From CBDFGE01 sp965247055 (GTDB lineage: Bacteria; Chloroflexota; Dehalococcoidia; Lucifugimonadales; JAGWBF01), in assembly GCA_965247055.1 (NCBI GenBank), contig CBDFGE010000006.1:248001-312000 (forward strand): a stretch of DNA of 64,000 nt. The letters are read 5' to 3'. The notes under the pieces are model-generated. The model was not told where the DNA came from, did not search any database, and was given only the letters and a program-made list of their open reading frames with translations. Positions 1 through 8,720 of the stretch are shown in pieces. A program made the position numbers and the translations under genes. Positions within the stretch are counted from its first letter, which is position 1. Every line of letters begins with the position of its first letter.

Positions 1-7
1 GTTGCGT

Positions 8-13
8 CCTCCT
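8..13 (-). promoter_or_regulatory. Shine-Dalgarno of a gene starting just outside the window
   Basis: The minus strand reads AAAGGAGGACGCAAC and then leaves the window. AGGAGG with about 7 nt of spacing suggests a minus-strand start codon immediately beyond position 1, probably the next gene after the ABC exporter. The rest of positions 1-150 shows no coding region I can support. Confidence 0.4.
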
Positions 14-150
14 TTCCGTTCCCGTCGCCAGGACCCCTGGACCCTCAGGCTGAGCCGAATATCATGCGCCATACCGCCTCGGATGGCCGCACCCGCGGGC
101 CAACCATCCCACTGGGCTGAGGGGAGACGGGCGCGTCTGAGCGCGTGGGG

Positions 151-2049
151 CTAGCCCCCGTCGACCTTGGTGTGGGCACCGTCCCCCTGGGGGACCGGGG
201 ACTCCAGGCCGTAGTTTATCGCGTGGAGCCTGGAGTAGGTACCGCCCCCATCCAGGAGCTCCTGGTGCGTGCCCACCTCCATGACCCGGCCGCGGTCCAG
301 CACGACGATCTTATCGGCGTTCCGAATAGTGGACAGGCGGTGGGCGATGACGATGGAGGTGCGCCCTTCGAGGATCCGGCTCAGGGCCCTCTGGATGACG
401 ATTTCGCTCTGAGTATCGATGTTGGCGGTGGCCTCGTCCAGGATAAGGATGCGGGGGTTGCCGACGATGGCCCGGGCGAAGCTGACGAGCTGGCGCTGTC
501 CCATGCTTAGGTTGGTGCCCCGCTCCGCCAGCACGGCGTCGTATCCGTTTTCCAGGGCCATGATGAAGTCGTGGGCGCCCACCGCCTTGGCGGCGGCTAT
601 CATGTCCTCGTCGGGGGCTTCCTCGTGGCTGTAGATGATGTTCTCTCTGACCGTGCCCGAGAACAGGTAGGGCTCCTGGAGCACCATGCTCATCTGACTT
701 ACCAGGGACCTGCGGGTCACGTGCCTGATGTCGTAGCCGTCCAGCGTTATCCTGCCGCTGGTGACGTCTGCGAAGCGGGTGAGGAGGGTAACGAAGGTGG
801 ACTTCCCGGCCCCCGTCGGCCCGACCACGGCGACGGATTCCCCGGGGCTGAAATGCAGGTTGACCTCTGTCAGGACGTCGACGCCGGGAACGTAGTGGAA
901 GCTGACGTTCTCGAAGCGGATCTCCCCCCGTATGGGTGGCATTTTCACGGCGTCGGGAGCATCCTCGACCTCGGGTTTCAGGTCGATCACCTCGAATATC
1001 CGGACGCCGGAGGCCATCGCCCTCTGGAGCTGGCTGTATTGCATCGTCAGGTTGCGTATGGGCTCGAAGAACCGCTGGATCCACATGGCGAACGCCAGGA
1101 GGACCCCCCACTCCAGCTCGCCGTCCAGGACCAGAGAACCCCCCATGACTATCACGACCCCCAGGGCGAAGCCGGTCAATAGCTCTACCGCGGGCATCAG
1201 GCCTCCGGAGAACCTGCTGGCCTGAAGGTTGGCATCCAGGTGCTCGTAGTTCAGCTCACCGAAGTGCCTCAGGTTCTCGTCCTGGCGGTTGAGGGCCTCC
1301 ACCACGCGGACGCCGCTTATGTTCTGGTTGTACTCCCCGTTGACCATGGCGATGGCCCGCCTGATCCGCATAAAGGAGCGCCTGGCGAACCGCTGCCAGA
1401 ACATGAGCATTATGAACAGGATGGGAATGACGCTCAGGCTCAACAGGGCGAGGCGCCAGTCTATGATAAGCATCGCTATCACTATGCCCAGGAGGCTGAA
1501 GATGTCGGCGATGCTCTGGACAAACAGCTCGAAGGTCTCTTGTAGCTGAAGCACGTCGCTCTGGCTACGGGACATTATCCGGCCCACCGGCGTACGGTGG
1601 AAGAAAGAGGGAGACAGGCTCTGGAGGTGGTCAAACATCTGGGTCCGGAGGGAGTAGAGGATGCTCTGGCCGACTTTTGGAATGTACACGAACTGTATGA
1701 AGTTGGCCAGGAAGTGCACCAGGGTCACTCCGAGGAAGGCGAGGGCCAGCAGGTGAAGACCTGTGAGGTTGTTCTTGTTGACGAACTCGTTTATGCCCAG
1801 CATTAGAAGCAGGGGTATGGCCACGTTGGCGGCTGTGTAGATGAGCACCGCCGTGACCGCAACGATGGCGTCGGACCTGCAGGGGCGTAGATAGGAGGCG
1901 AGGCGCATCACCACCTTGTGGTCGTAAACGCTGCCCCCGATCCCCTCGTCGGTCAGGCTGTCTTCGGTGGGCGAGTTGACGCCTCCGGTGGTGATGCCGC
2001 GCATCCCGCCCATGACGCCCCCGAACCCGCCTCCGAAGCCTCCCCTCAT
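151..2049 (-). CDS. ABC exporter subunit, canonical nucleotide-binding site
   Basis: This is a half-size type IV ABC exporter of 632 residues. A glycine-rich cytoplasmic N-terminus leads into a six-helix transmembrane domain (about residues 55-340) and then the ATPase domain. Visible motifs are Walker A GPTGAGKST near 412, an altered signature LSMGQ near 515, and Walker B ILILDEA near 537 with the catalytic Glu, followed by an H-loop (IAHRLST). The start abuts the stop of the upstream ABC gene, so the two are co-transcribed. The partner has Asp in place of the catalytic Glu, so the pair fits asymmetric heterodimeric exporters of the TM287/288 or BmrCD type. Substrate cannot be told from sequence; multidrug or lipid export are family possibilities. 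Confidence 0.93.
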   Translation of the reverse strand: MRGGFGGGFGGVMGGMRGITTGGVNSPTEDSLTDEGIGGSVYDHKVVMRLASYLRPCRSDAIVAVTAVLIYTAANVAIPLLLMLGINEFVNKNNLTGLHLLALAFLGVTLVHFLANFIQFVYIPKVGQSILYSLRTQMFDHLQSLSPSFFHRTPVGRIMSRSQSDVLQLQETFELFVQSIADIFSLLGIVIAMLIIDWRLALLSLSVIPILFIMLMFWQRFARRSFMRIRRAIAMVNGEYNQNISGVRVVEALNRQDENLRHFGELNYEHLDANLQASRFSGGLMPAVELLTGFALGVVIVMGGSLVLDGELEWGVLLAFAMWIQRFFEPIRNLTMQYSQLQRAMASGVRIFEVIDLKPEVEDAPDAVKMPPIRGEIRFENVSFHYVPGVDVLTEVNLHFSPGESVAVVGPTGAGKSTFVTLLTRFADVTSGRITLDGYDIRHVTRRSLVSQMSMVLQEPYLFSGTVRENIIYSHEEAPDEDMIAAAKAVGAHDFIMALENGYDAVLAERGTNLSMGQRQLVSFARAIVGNPRILILDEATANIDTQSEIVIQRALSRILEGRTSIVIAHRLSTIRNADKIVVLDRGRVMEVGTHQELLDGGGTYSRLHAINYGLESPVPQGDGAHTKVDGG

Positions 2050-3888
2050 CTAGCCATCACCTCCGTCGTCCCCGGCAAAGGTCTGGTGCCGTAAAGCCTG
2101 GGAGCTGAGGTCCGCGTCCAGCAGCATCTCCTCCCGGGGGCTTAGCTGAAGCTCGTATATCTCCTGGTATATCCCACCGCGGCCAGCGAGCTCGCTGTGG
2201 GCGCCCTGCTCCACGACCACCCCGTCTTTCAAGACCAGGATAAGATTCGCTTCCCGGACGGTGCTCAGTCGGTGGGCGATGACGAAGGTGGCGCGACCCT
2301 TCATCACCTGGGTCATGGCCCTGTGAATCAGTCGCTCCGTCTCGACGTCCACGCTGGAGGTGGAGTCATCCAGGATCAGCACCGGGGGGTCGAGCAGGAT
2401 CGTCCGCGCTATGGAGAGGCGCTGCTTCTGGCCTCCCGACAGGGTAACTCCCCGCTCCCCAACCCAGGTGTCGTAGCCGTCTGGGAGGCTCATTATGTGG
2501 TCATGGAGCTGTGCCACCTTGGCCGCGTGGACGACCTCCTCGAAGCTGGCCTCTTTCCTCCCGTAGGCGATGTTGCCCCGGAGGGTGTCGCCGAACAGGT
2601 AGACCTCCTGCTGCACGATCCCAACGTTTCGCCTTAGTGAGGCCAGGGTAAGCTCCCGAATGTCCTTTCCGTCGATGGTGATCCGTCCGTCGGTAACGTC
2701 GTAAAAGCGGGGAATGAGATTGACGATGGTGCTTTTCCCGCTGCCCGGTGCCCCCAGCAAGGCCACCGCCGTGCCAGGCGATACGGACAGGTTCACGCTC
2801 TTCAGGGCCGACACCTGACCGTCGTAGGAGAAGGAGACGTTGTGGAATTCCACATGGCCCCGGGACCTGCCGATGTCAGTGGCGCCCGCCATGTCTCCCA
2901 CCGGCGATCTGGCGTCCAGTATGTCGAAGATGCGTTGACCGGAGGAGACGGCCCGGGAAAATACGTTAATGATAAAGGCGCTCACCCGGATGGGGAAGGT
3001 GAGCTGGCCCAGGTAGAGGACGAACTTGGTGAGGCCTCCGGCTGTAAGGTCTCCCCTGATGACCTCCCAGCCTCCGTACCACAGGATAAGGCCCAGGGCT
3101 AGTGTGAAGTAGAAGGTCATCCACGCGCTGTTGGTGCCCTGCATCCGCTCCGACAGGAAATGCTCGTGGCGCAGCTCCTGGGCCTTGCGGGCGAACTTCT
3201 TGCTCTCGTGCTCCTCGGCGGCGAAGGCCTTGACCACGTGGATGCCCGAGAGGTTCTCCTGGAGTATGGTCACCAGCTCCCCCATGATCTCCTGAACGTG
3301 CATCCACAGCCTGCGCATCCTGCCCACCACCACCGCGGACCGCAACACCATGAAAGGCACGAAGGCGAGGCTGATGAGGGCCAGCTCCCAGTTGAGGAAG
3401 ACCAGCAGACACGTTATTGCCGTCACCCTCACCACTATCTCCACCGAGCGGACCAGCCCCATGCTGATGTAACGCCGCACTGCCTCCACGTCGGCGGTAA
3501 CCTTGGACATCAGGTTGCCGGTGTGCTCCTTGTCGTGGTAGGCGAAGCTCAGGTGGTGCAGCTTGTCGTAGATGCCGTTTCGCAGGTCGTAGGCCACCTT
3601 CTGGGAGAGGGAGTCCATGGCGTAGGTGCGTCCGAAGTCGAAGACTCCTCTCATCACGCTGGCGCCGAGGAGGCCTAGGGCCGTTATGACGAGGGCCATG
3701 CGCTCCACATTCCCGAGGGAGAGTATGGCCCCGTCGCCCGATCTGTCGATCAGCTTGTCGATGGCTTCCCCCATCAGCTGGGGGATGAGCATGGAGAAGG
3801 AGATGGCGGCGGCGAGACAGAAGTAGGCGAAGATGAGGCGCCATTGGTAGCGCCAGGCCATGGCGGTTAGTCGTTGCAGTATCCGCAT
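2050..3888 (-). CDS. ABC exporter subunit, degenerate catalytic site
   Basis: A 612-residue ABC half-transporter with an N-terminal transmembrane domain (about 20-310) and a C-terminal ATPase. Walker A is GAPGSGKST near 381, the signature LSGGQ is canonical near 484, and Walker B reads LILDDS near 505, with Asp where the catalytic Glu is expected. In heterodimeric exporters the degenerate site is built from the Asp-bearing Walker B of one chain and the altered signature of the other. That matches here, since the downstream partner carries LSMGQ. It is the first gene of the two-gene operon and has a good promoter about 100 bp upstream. Confidence 0.93.
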   Translation of the reverse strand: MRILQRLTAMAWRYQWRLIFAYFCLAAAISFSMLIPQLMGEAIDKLIDRSGDGAILSLGNVERMALVITALGLLGASVMRGVFDFGRTYAMDSLSQKVAYDLRNGIYDKLHHLSFAYHDKEHTGNLMSKVTADVEAVRRYISMGLVRSVEIVVRVTAITCLLVFLNWELALISLAFVPFMVLRSAVVVGRMRRLWMHVQEIMGELVTILQENLSGIHVVKAFAAEEHESKKFARKAQELRHEHFLSERMQGTNSAWMTFYFTLALGLILWYGGWEVIRGDLTAGGLTKFVLYLGQLTFPIRVSAFIINVFSRAVSSGQRIFDILDARSPVGDMAGATDIGRSRGHVEFHNVSFSYDGQVSALKSVNLSVSPGTAVALLGAPGSGKSTIVNLIPRFYDVTDGRITIDGKDIRELTLASLRRNVGIVQQEVYLFGDTLRGNIAYGRKEASFEEVVHAAKVAQLHDHIMSLPDGYDTWVGERGVTLSGGQKQRLSIARTILLDPPVLILDDSTSSVDVETERLIHRAMTQVMKGRATFVIAHRLSTVREANLILVLKDGVVVEQGAHSELAGRGGIYQEIYELQLSPREEMLLDADLSSQALRHQTFAGDDGGDG

Positions 3889-3988
3889 CTATCTGTACAC
3901 GACCCTATACGGGCGATGAGAAGGGTCACCTCCGGGCCGGGGTGCCGCCCGGTCCATCTGGGGGTAATCCTAGCGACCAAACCGTATC

Positions 3989-4017
3989 ATTATAATACAC
4001 AGGGCTCCCAAATCCAA
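3989..4017 (-). promoter_or_regulatory. sigma70-like promoter for the ABC exporter operon
   Basis: On the minus strand a -35 box TTGGAT (4017-4012) is followed after 17 bp by a perfect -10 TATAAT (3994-3989). This leaves a leader of about 95 nt before the ATG at 3888. The surrounding 200 bp between the ABC genes and the glycosyltransferase holds no gene. Confidence 0.55.
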
Positions 4018-4088
4018 ATCCCCAGGGCGGCAACGGGCGGCAACGAGGTGCCCGTGGAGATGACGGAGCTGAAGAGGGTGGCCTTTTT

Positions 4089-4853
4089 CTAAGGCCCCCC
4101 GTCCTGATGGCCGCTATCCCTGCGAACGTCGGCGCGGCCTCTCCGGAGTCTGTACGTGAAGAGAGCCCCCAGGAAGAAGATGCCCCACCGGAGGCTTTGC
4201 GCCAGCCCCAGCTTGCTGTCGCCCTCCGCCCTTCCGGCGAAGATTATGGGCACCTCCACTATTCGGCGGCCGTGTTTCATGGCTATCAGAGTGGACTCCG
4301 GCTGGAACTCGAAGTCCCTCCCCCGGCCCTCCTCCACGATCAGCCGGGTACAGTCCCTGCGGTAGACTCTGAAGTTGGTGGTGGCCTCGCGGGGCGTGCC
4401 CAGAAGCCACCGGCAAAGGGAGTTGGCCAGCCCGCTCATGAGGCGTCGCCGCCGGCCCATTCCCACGATTCCGCCTCCCTGAGCGTAACGGCTGGCCTGG
4501 GCCACGTCGGCGCCTCCGGTGAGCGCCTCCAGAAGCCTCGGCACGTCCTGGGGGTCGTGGGAGAGGTCGGCGTCCATCGTCAGCACGTAGTCGCAGCCGT
4601 CCGCCAGAGCCGCGCTCATCCCCTCGCGGATGGCCGATCCCAGCCCCATCTTGGCCGGCCTGGTCAGCAGAGAGATGTTGCCGTACAGGGAAGCCAGCCC
4701 TGCTGCCACGTCGGAGGTGCCGTCCGGGCTACTGTCGTCCACCACGAATATGCGCAGCCCCAGGGGTAATGTGAGTCCTTCCAGACGCTCCACGAGCTGA
4801 CGCAGGTTAGCGGCCTCGTTGTAAGTGGCCAGCACTATCCCCAGTTTCTCCAC
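4089..4853 (-). CDS. family 2 glycosyltransferase, polyprenol-phosphate mannosyltransferase-like
   Basis: A GT2 enzyme of 254 residues resembling dolichol/polyprenol-phosphate mannose synthase, which transfers mannose from GDP-mannose to a lipid phosphate at the inner face of the membrane. The N-terminus carries the nucleotide-sugar fold (IVLATYNEA), then VVDDSSPDGT near residue 39 and the metal-binding MDADLSHDP near 94. The later QASRY and FRVYRR elements are also typical. There is no C-terminal transmembrane domain, so it is of the soluble, peripheral type. The start is GTG. It stands alone between the ABC operon and the DUF35/thiolase pair. Confidence 0.85.
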   Translation of the reverse strand: MEKLGIVLATYNEAANLRQLVERLEGLTLPLGLRIFVVDDSSPDGTSDVAAGLASLYGNISLLTRPAKMGLGSAIREGMSAALADGCDYVLTMDADLSHDPQDVPRLLEALTGGADVAQASRYAQGGGIVGMGRRRRLMSGLANSLCRWLLGTPREATTNFRVYRRDCTRLIVEEGRGRDFEFQPESTLIAMKHGRRIVEVPIIFAGRAEGDSKLGLAQSLRWGIFFLGALFTYRLRRGRADVRRDSGHQDGGP

Positions 4854-4943
4854 CCTCTTATTCTACTAGACGGCGGCAATGGGGTGGCGGAGGACCGGGC
4901 GCCGAGACCGGCGCGCCGGTGGTCTATTGGAGGGGTGCCAGCG

Positions 4944-5447
4944 CTAAGTGGGATACCGCCACACGGGGCCCTGGGGAGCCTCGGAGGAGAGGATGAACTG
5001 GGGGAGGGTGAGCCCGCTATCCAAGTGCATGAACACGACCTCCACCCGCTTGCCAATGGCCACTTCCTCCTCTTTTTCGGGGGCCATGCTCCCGTCAAGG
5101 AGGTTTGAGATGATCCGGAGCCCGTCGTCGGCCGTTGGCTGCCCCCTCTGCTCGTCCAGCTCCACCAGCACGATTGGGAAGGGTGCCCACTCTCGGTACC
5201 CGCGAAGGACCGTATGAGCGACGATCTGGTAGCTGTAGATACTTCCCTTGCCCGTAACCTGCTGCCACTCCCAGCGCTGGGAGGAGCACCAGGGGCAACC
5301 GGGCCCCGGCTCGGCGCGCAGCAGGCCGCAGTCCAGGCACTTGCGTACCACCAGCCGGCCCTCGTGGGCCGCCTCGAAATACCCCTTGTACTCACTGTCG
5401 TTGTCCGGGATGAGGATCTGCTGTCCCCGGTACTCGTACATGGCCAT
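4944..5447 (-). CDS. DUF35 zinc-ribbon/OB-fold protein, partner of the thiolase-like enzyme
   Basis: A 167-residue DUF35 protein. The zinc ribbon is CLDCG then CPWC (about residues 37-57), followed by an OB-fold that binds acyl-CoA in characterised relatives. Its start lies 4 bp after the stop of the thiolase-like gene, so they are translationally linked. Such small proteins form complexes with thiolase-superfamily enzymes. The best-known case is the steroid side-chain retro-aldolase Ltp2 with the ChsH2 DUF35 domain; extending that role to this pair is inference. Confidence 0.87.
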   Translation of the reverse strand: MAMYEYRGQQILIPDNDSEYKGYFEAAHEGRLVVRKCLDCGLLRAEPGPGCPWCSSQRWEWQQVTGKGSIYSYQIVAHTVLRGYREWAPFPIVLVELDEQRGQPTADDGLRIISNLLDGSMAPEKEEEVAIGKRVEVVFMHLDSGLTLPQFILSSEAPQGPVWRYPT

Positions 5448-5451
5448 CGGC

Positions 5452-6699
5452 TCATCTCCTGAGGATGAGGGCGCTCCCTGTGGCGGGGTTGCCCCATCCC
5501 ATGTTGAGGCTGATCTCCGCGTCCCTGACCTGGCGGCAGCGCCCCTCGGAGTAATCGTAGGTGTGTACCCCCTCCCTCCAACCGGGGCAGAAGTCGTCCA
5601 CCGTTCCTCGGAGCTGCCGCACGTTCTCGATGACCAGGCTCATCCCGTGGGTGTACCCCTCGCACAGGAGGCCTCCGCTGGTGTTGTTGGGCCGTTTGCC
5701 CCCGGGGTAGGTGATGCCGCTGGACACGTAGTCCTTGCCCTCCCCCTTTTTGCAAAAGCCGTAGTCCTCTATCTGAAGGAGCGCCGTGTAGGTGAAAGCG
5801 TCGTAGCAGCCGGTGACGTCGATGTCGTCGGGGGTAAGCCCCGCCATCTGGAACAGCCTGGGGGCGATGTAGTGGCCGGCCACCATGCTCATGGGGCCGT
5901 GCTGGTACTGGAAGTCCCCGCCCGGCTTGGTCCCTCTCCCCTGGACCGCCCGGACGTATACCGGCTTATGCTTGAGGTCCCCTGCCCGCTCCGCGGAGGT
6001 AACGATGATGCAGGTGGCGTTGTCGGTCTCCAGGCAGCAGTCCAGGAGGTGGGCGCAGGGTCGCACGATCCAGCGGGAGCTTAGGACGTCCTCCACCGTG
6101 ACCCGGTGTTTCATGAGGGCCTTGGGGTTGTTGCTGGCGTGGTGGCTCTGGGAAACCTTGATGTGGGCCAGGTGCTCATTCTTCACCCCGTACTCCATCA
6201 TGTGGCGGGTGAAGGCAAAGGCGAACCGCTGCACGGGGCTCACGATGCCGTAGGGCCGCCACATCACGTCCAGGCCCGCCACTGGGGTGGCCGCCCGCGC
6301 CCCGGTGCTGCCCATGCGGAAGTGGGAGTAGCCGTTCATCGAGCGGTAGATGGCAATAGTGTCGCACATCCCCGCCTCGATGGCCCCCGAGGCGAGCCCC
6401 ACCAGGGCCTCGGTGCTGGAGCCGCCCCCGGTAGTGTCCATGTAGAAGTTGGGCCGGATGCCCAGGTCCCACATCACCGACGTCGAGGGGGTGGAGTCCC
6501 CGCTGTGGTAGCTCATCAGGCCGTCGACATCCTTGGGCTTGAGGCCGGCGTCTTCTATGGCCCTATTTATGGCCTCCACCGCCATGGGCCGCGTGCTTCG
6601 CCCCGATCCCTTGCTGTACTCCGTTTCCCCCACACCCACGATGCAGTACTTGTCCCTGAGATTGCTGGTCAACTCAAACTCCTCCTCCCCCACGGCCAT
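5452..6699 (-). CDS. thiolase-superfamily (lipid-transfer-protein-like) enzyme
   Basis: A 415-residue member of the thiolase/SCPx-like superfamily. The N-terminus (IVGVGETEYSKGSG) and C-terminus (NMGWGNPATGSA) are typical of the lipid-transfer protein branch. Where true thiolases have the nucleophilic Cys, this protein reads TTGGGSSTEAL, with serines instead, so classical Claisen chemistry is unlikely. With the DUF35 gene directly downstream, an aldolase or related CoA-ester C-C cleavage activity like Ltp2 is the closest precedent. The substrate is unknown. Confidence 0.85.
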   Translation of the reverse strand: MAVGEEEFELTSNLRDKYCIVGVGETEYSKGSGRSTRPMAVEAINRAIEDAGLKPKDVDGLMSYHSGDSTPSTSVMWDLGIRPNFYMDTTGGGSSTEALVGLASGAIEAGMCDTIAIYRSMNGYSHFRMGSTGARAATPVAGLDVMWRPYGIVSPVQRFAFAFTRHMMEYGVKNEHLAHIKVSQSHHASNNPKALMKHRVTVEDVLSSRWIVRPCAHLLDCCLETDNATCIIVTSAERAGDLKHKPVYVRAVQGRGTKPGGDFQYQHGPMSMVAGHYIAPRLFQMAGLTPDDIDVTGCYDAFTYTALLQIEDYGFCKKGEGKDYVSSGITYPGGKRPNNTSGGLLCEGYTHGMSLVIENVRQLRGTVDDFCPGWREGVHTYDYSEGRCRQVRDAEISLNMGWGNPATGSALILRR

Positions 6700-6775
6700 G
6701 GCTGCCGGTGCGCCGGTTTACCGAGCGCCCCGTACACCTGGGAACATTATAAAGAAAAGTAATTATCCCGTAGCG

Positions 6776-7021
6776 TCAAGTAGCACTGCGGGCTTTGTCA
6801 CAGTGCGGCATCCGTTTCGTATCTAGCCAGACAACATAGCAGGGAAGTCCGCGTCCCGCCAAAGGACCTTCAACTTTCGTGATGGTGTCTAAGTCAATAG
6901 GTCCACCCACGTTCGGCGGCTCCCATCGGGTACCTTCCCCCGCTTTATCAGTGTGAACGCCCATTCGCAGACCGCAGTGCTGACAGTAGGTAACTATCTG
7001 GGCAACTGGTCGGTCAGCCAT
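6776..7021 (-). CDS. hypothetical 81-residue protein with CxxC motif
   Basis: A small soluble protein that I do not recognise. It carries CQHC near residue 13 and two further Cys (near 60 and 74), so a small metal site is possible but unproven. It follows the PIN-domain gene by 13 bp on the same strand and is the last of a three-gene set. Base composition is less GC-rich than in the flanking operons, as for its two upstream neighbours, suggesting joint acquisition. Confidence 0.5.
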   Translation of the reverse strand: MADRPVAQIVTYCQHCGLRMGVHTDKAGEGTRWEPPNVGGPIDLDTITKVEGPLAGRGLPCYVVWLDTKRMPHCDKARSAT

Positions 7022-7034
7022 TAGTATCTCCGTT

Positions 7035-7526
7035 TCACGTCATTCGAATCTGGGTGCCCAGAGGTATGGTTGGTGGCCTAATTACCAACGGCGGGTTGCC
7101 GATCTGCCCATCATAGCGCAAGAGATCCTTGGTTCTACGTCTCCCATGTTCATGCGATCCATCCAAGGTCAAGAGCGCATCAACCCTTTCTGAGAGAGCC
7201 GTCGCAACATGCACCGCATCCGCTGGAGTTAGCCCATGCTCCGCCCCTATGGTGCTTGCCACATCAGCCAATCTGGGCGTCAATGTCACAACACGGACAT
7301 ACGAGCGGTTCCTGTAGAAAATGTCACGGATGATTCGATAGCGAGCTTCATCATACACGGGACGTCTCTGAAGCTCAGCCTGTACCATTGTTGAGACCAC
7401 AATCAACCTATCAGTGGATTGTGCACTTCTAATCAAAGCGTCAACCGCCTCGACAGCTGGCTGTTCATCGGCGCTATCTTTGAGATAGGCGATGAACAAG
7501 CAAGTATCCCAATACTCGCTACTCAT
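7035..7526 (-). CDS. PIN-domain ribonuclease, VapC-like toxin
   Basis: A PIN-domain protein of about 163 residues. Acidic positions typical of the fold are visible: the first Asp in YWDTCLF near residue 5, the Glu in QAELQRR, the Asp in TPADAVHVATA, and an Asp in LTLDGSHEHG. PIN toxins cleave RNA with metal ions at this site. I start at the Met inside the longer frame (7526) because it gives the normal PIN N-terminus. It overlaps the end of the 261-residue gene by 8 bp, which signals coupled translation and suggests that protein is the antidote or partner. Confidence 0.78.
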   Translation of the reverse strand: MSSEYWDTCLFIAYLKDSADEQPAVEAVDALIRSAQSTDRLIVVSTMVQAELQRRPVYDEARYRIIRDIFYRNRSYVRVVTLTPRLADVASTIGAEHGLTPADAVHVATALSERVDALLTLDGSHEHGRRRTKDLLRYDGQIGNPPLVIRPPTIPLGTQIRMT

Positions 7527-8304
7527 CCTCGACTTCACGCATCTGGCGAACATACTCGTAGGAGGACAAACCGCCTGTGATTCCAGGCATTGTTCCCCTA
7601 TAAGCAGTGATGTCCGCCTGTTGAGGGTCAGGGACTGGTTCCAGCGACGTCGGATTGGTCAATGTCATAGGTATTCCGTCGCTTCGATAGCGAACAAACC
7701 CCGCAGCTACTACTCGACGACCAAGGTAGTTTTTCACGTGCTCAAGGAAGCCATCAGGAAACAGACACCGCACCCTATGCTCAGTCACATGCTCAAAGAT
7801 GACGAAATAGGGAACTCGTCTCACGGAAATGACATCGAGTTTGCCATCTATAGAAGACCACGCCGCATACTGTTCACGGGACCCTTCCCTTTCGGCTCGG
7901 GGCTGTGGCTCGATATAGAGGGTGTCGTGACCTTCAGCCTCAAGCCGAGCAGCTGCCGTTCGCTTCACCCTAGTTACGATACGTTTGATGATTTGCTGAG
8001 CTTCACTGACCAGAGCGGGGGGCCACTCGTTCCCTTGTTGGTCTCCAACCCTGAAGCCTTCGTAGGTATCAGAGACAATATCCTGCATTTCCTCTGCAGA
8101 GACACCATTGACCAATGCCGTGATCTGAATATGGTCTGTATCCACAGACCATTGAGCATGGGGCCGTTCCCCGCTCCGACTTTCCTCGATTATGCGGAGA
8201 AGGGTGCGGAGATCATTGGCAGTGTGGGTGAAGAACTCTAGTGGCAACCCAAGGCGTTCCAGCTGAAGCCGGAGACTGAACCTCTCTTGCCCAGTAGCCA
8301 TCAT
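7519..8304 (-). CDS. hypothetical protein upstream of PIN gene, possible antitoxin
   Basis: A 261-residue soluble protein with no motif I can name. It has a mixed alpha/beta appearance, an Arg/Lys-rich helix around residues 105-125 and a charged C-terminal tail (YVRQMREVEDE). It is the first of a three-gene unit and overlaps the PIN gene. That position is where an antitoxin sits in toxin-antitoxin modules, but it is about three times longer than usual VapB-type antitoxins and shows no clear DNA-binding fold. The antitoxin role is therefore only inferred from context. Confidence 0.6.
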   Translation of the reverse strand: MMATGQERFSLRLQLERLGLPLEFFTHTANDLRTLLRIIEESRSGERPHAQWSVDTDHIQITALVNGVSAEEMQDIVSDTYEGFRVGDQQGNEWPPALVSEAQQIIKRIVTRVKRTAAARLEAEGHDTLYIEPQPRAEREGSREQYAAWSSIDGKLDVISVRRVPYFVIFEHVTEHRVRCLFPDGFLEHVKNYLGRRVVAAGFVRYRSDGIPMTLTNPTSLEPVPDPQQADITAYRGTMPGITGGLSSYEYVRQMREVEDE

Positions 8305-8469
8305 TGTCTCCCTGCGGAAACTCCTCCACGGGTGCTACGCTAGATTCTCAGATGCCATCTAGCAAGTCACCCCGATCAAGGAAGAGCGGTAGCAGGAAGA
8401 GGCAAGCCAAGTCAACGGTGTTATCACCACCACTGACAAAGGCGAAGTTCGAACAATTCCTCTGTACTA

Positions 8470-8695
8470 CTACCCGCCCTGTCTCACAACCTGAGCAGGA
8501 AAAGCCTGAAACATAGGCTCTCGGCGATTATACCTGAAGGCGTACTCATCAAGCTACTTGGCGCTGACAGCAGACCTTGCTGGCGTGATGGATGCGCTTG
8601 TGTGATACCCCATCCGGCTGAGCCGATTATACGACGGAAGCTCGTCGGTGTATACGATGCTCCGGTCCGGCACATTCTCTTTCAGTACGGGCAAC
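8470..8695 (-). pseudogene. remnant of an IS1595 (ISXO2-like) transposase
   Basis: Minus-strand translation gives fragments of an ISXO2-like DDE transposase: RSIVYTDELPSYNRL, then in another frame HKRIHHASKV, then SAK-stop-LDEYAFRYNRREPMF in the first frame. The TAG falls where a Tyr is expected. An internal deletion separates the middle and end pieces, and the whole N-terminal half is missing. It fills the otherwise empty gap of about 416 bp between the PIN islet and the ROK kinase gene and marks an old insertion beside the islet. Confidence 0.7.
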
Positions 8696-8720
8696 CGTGG
8701 GCCGGTCCGCGTGGTGGGGC

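Noticed and set aside
8352..8516. A Lys/Arg/Ser-rich plus-strand ORF of 54 residues
   Set aside because: It has low complexity, no clear ribosome-binding site, and its end overlaps the IS1595 relic on the other strand. No independent support.
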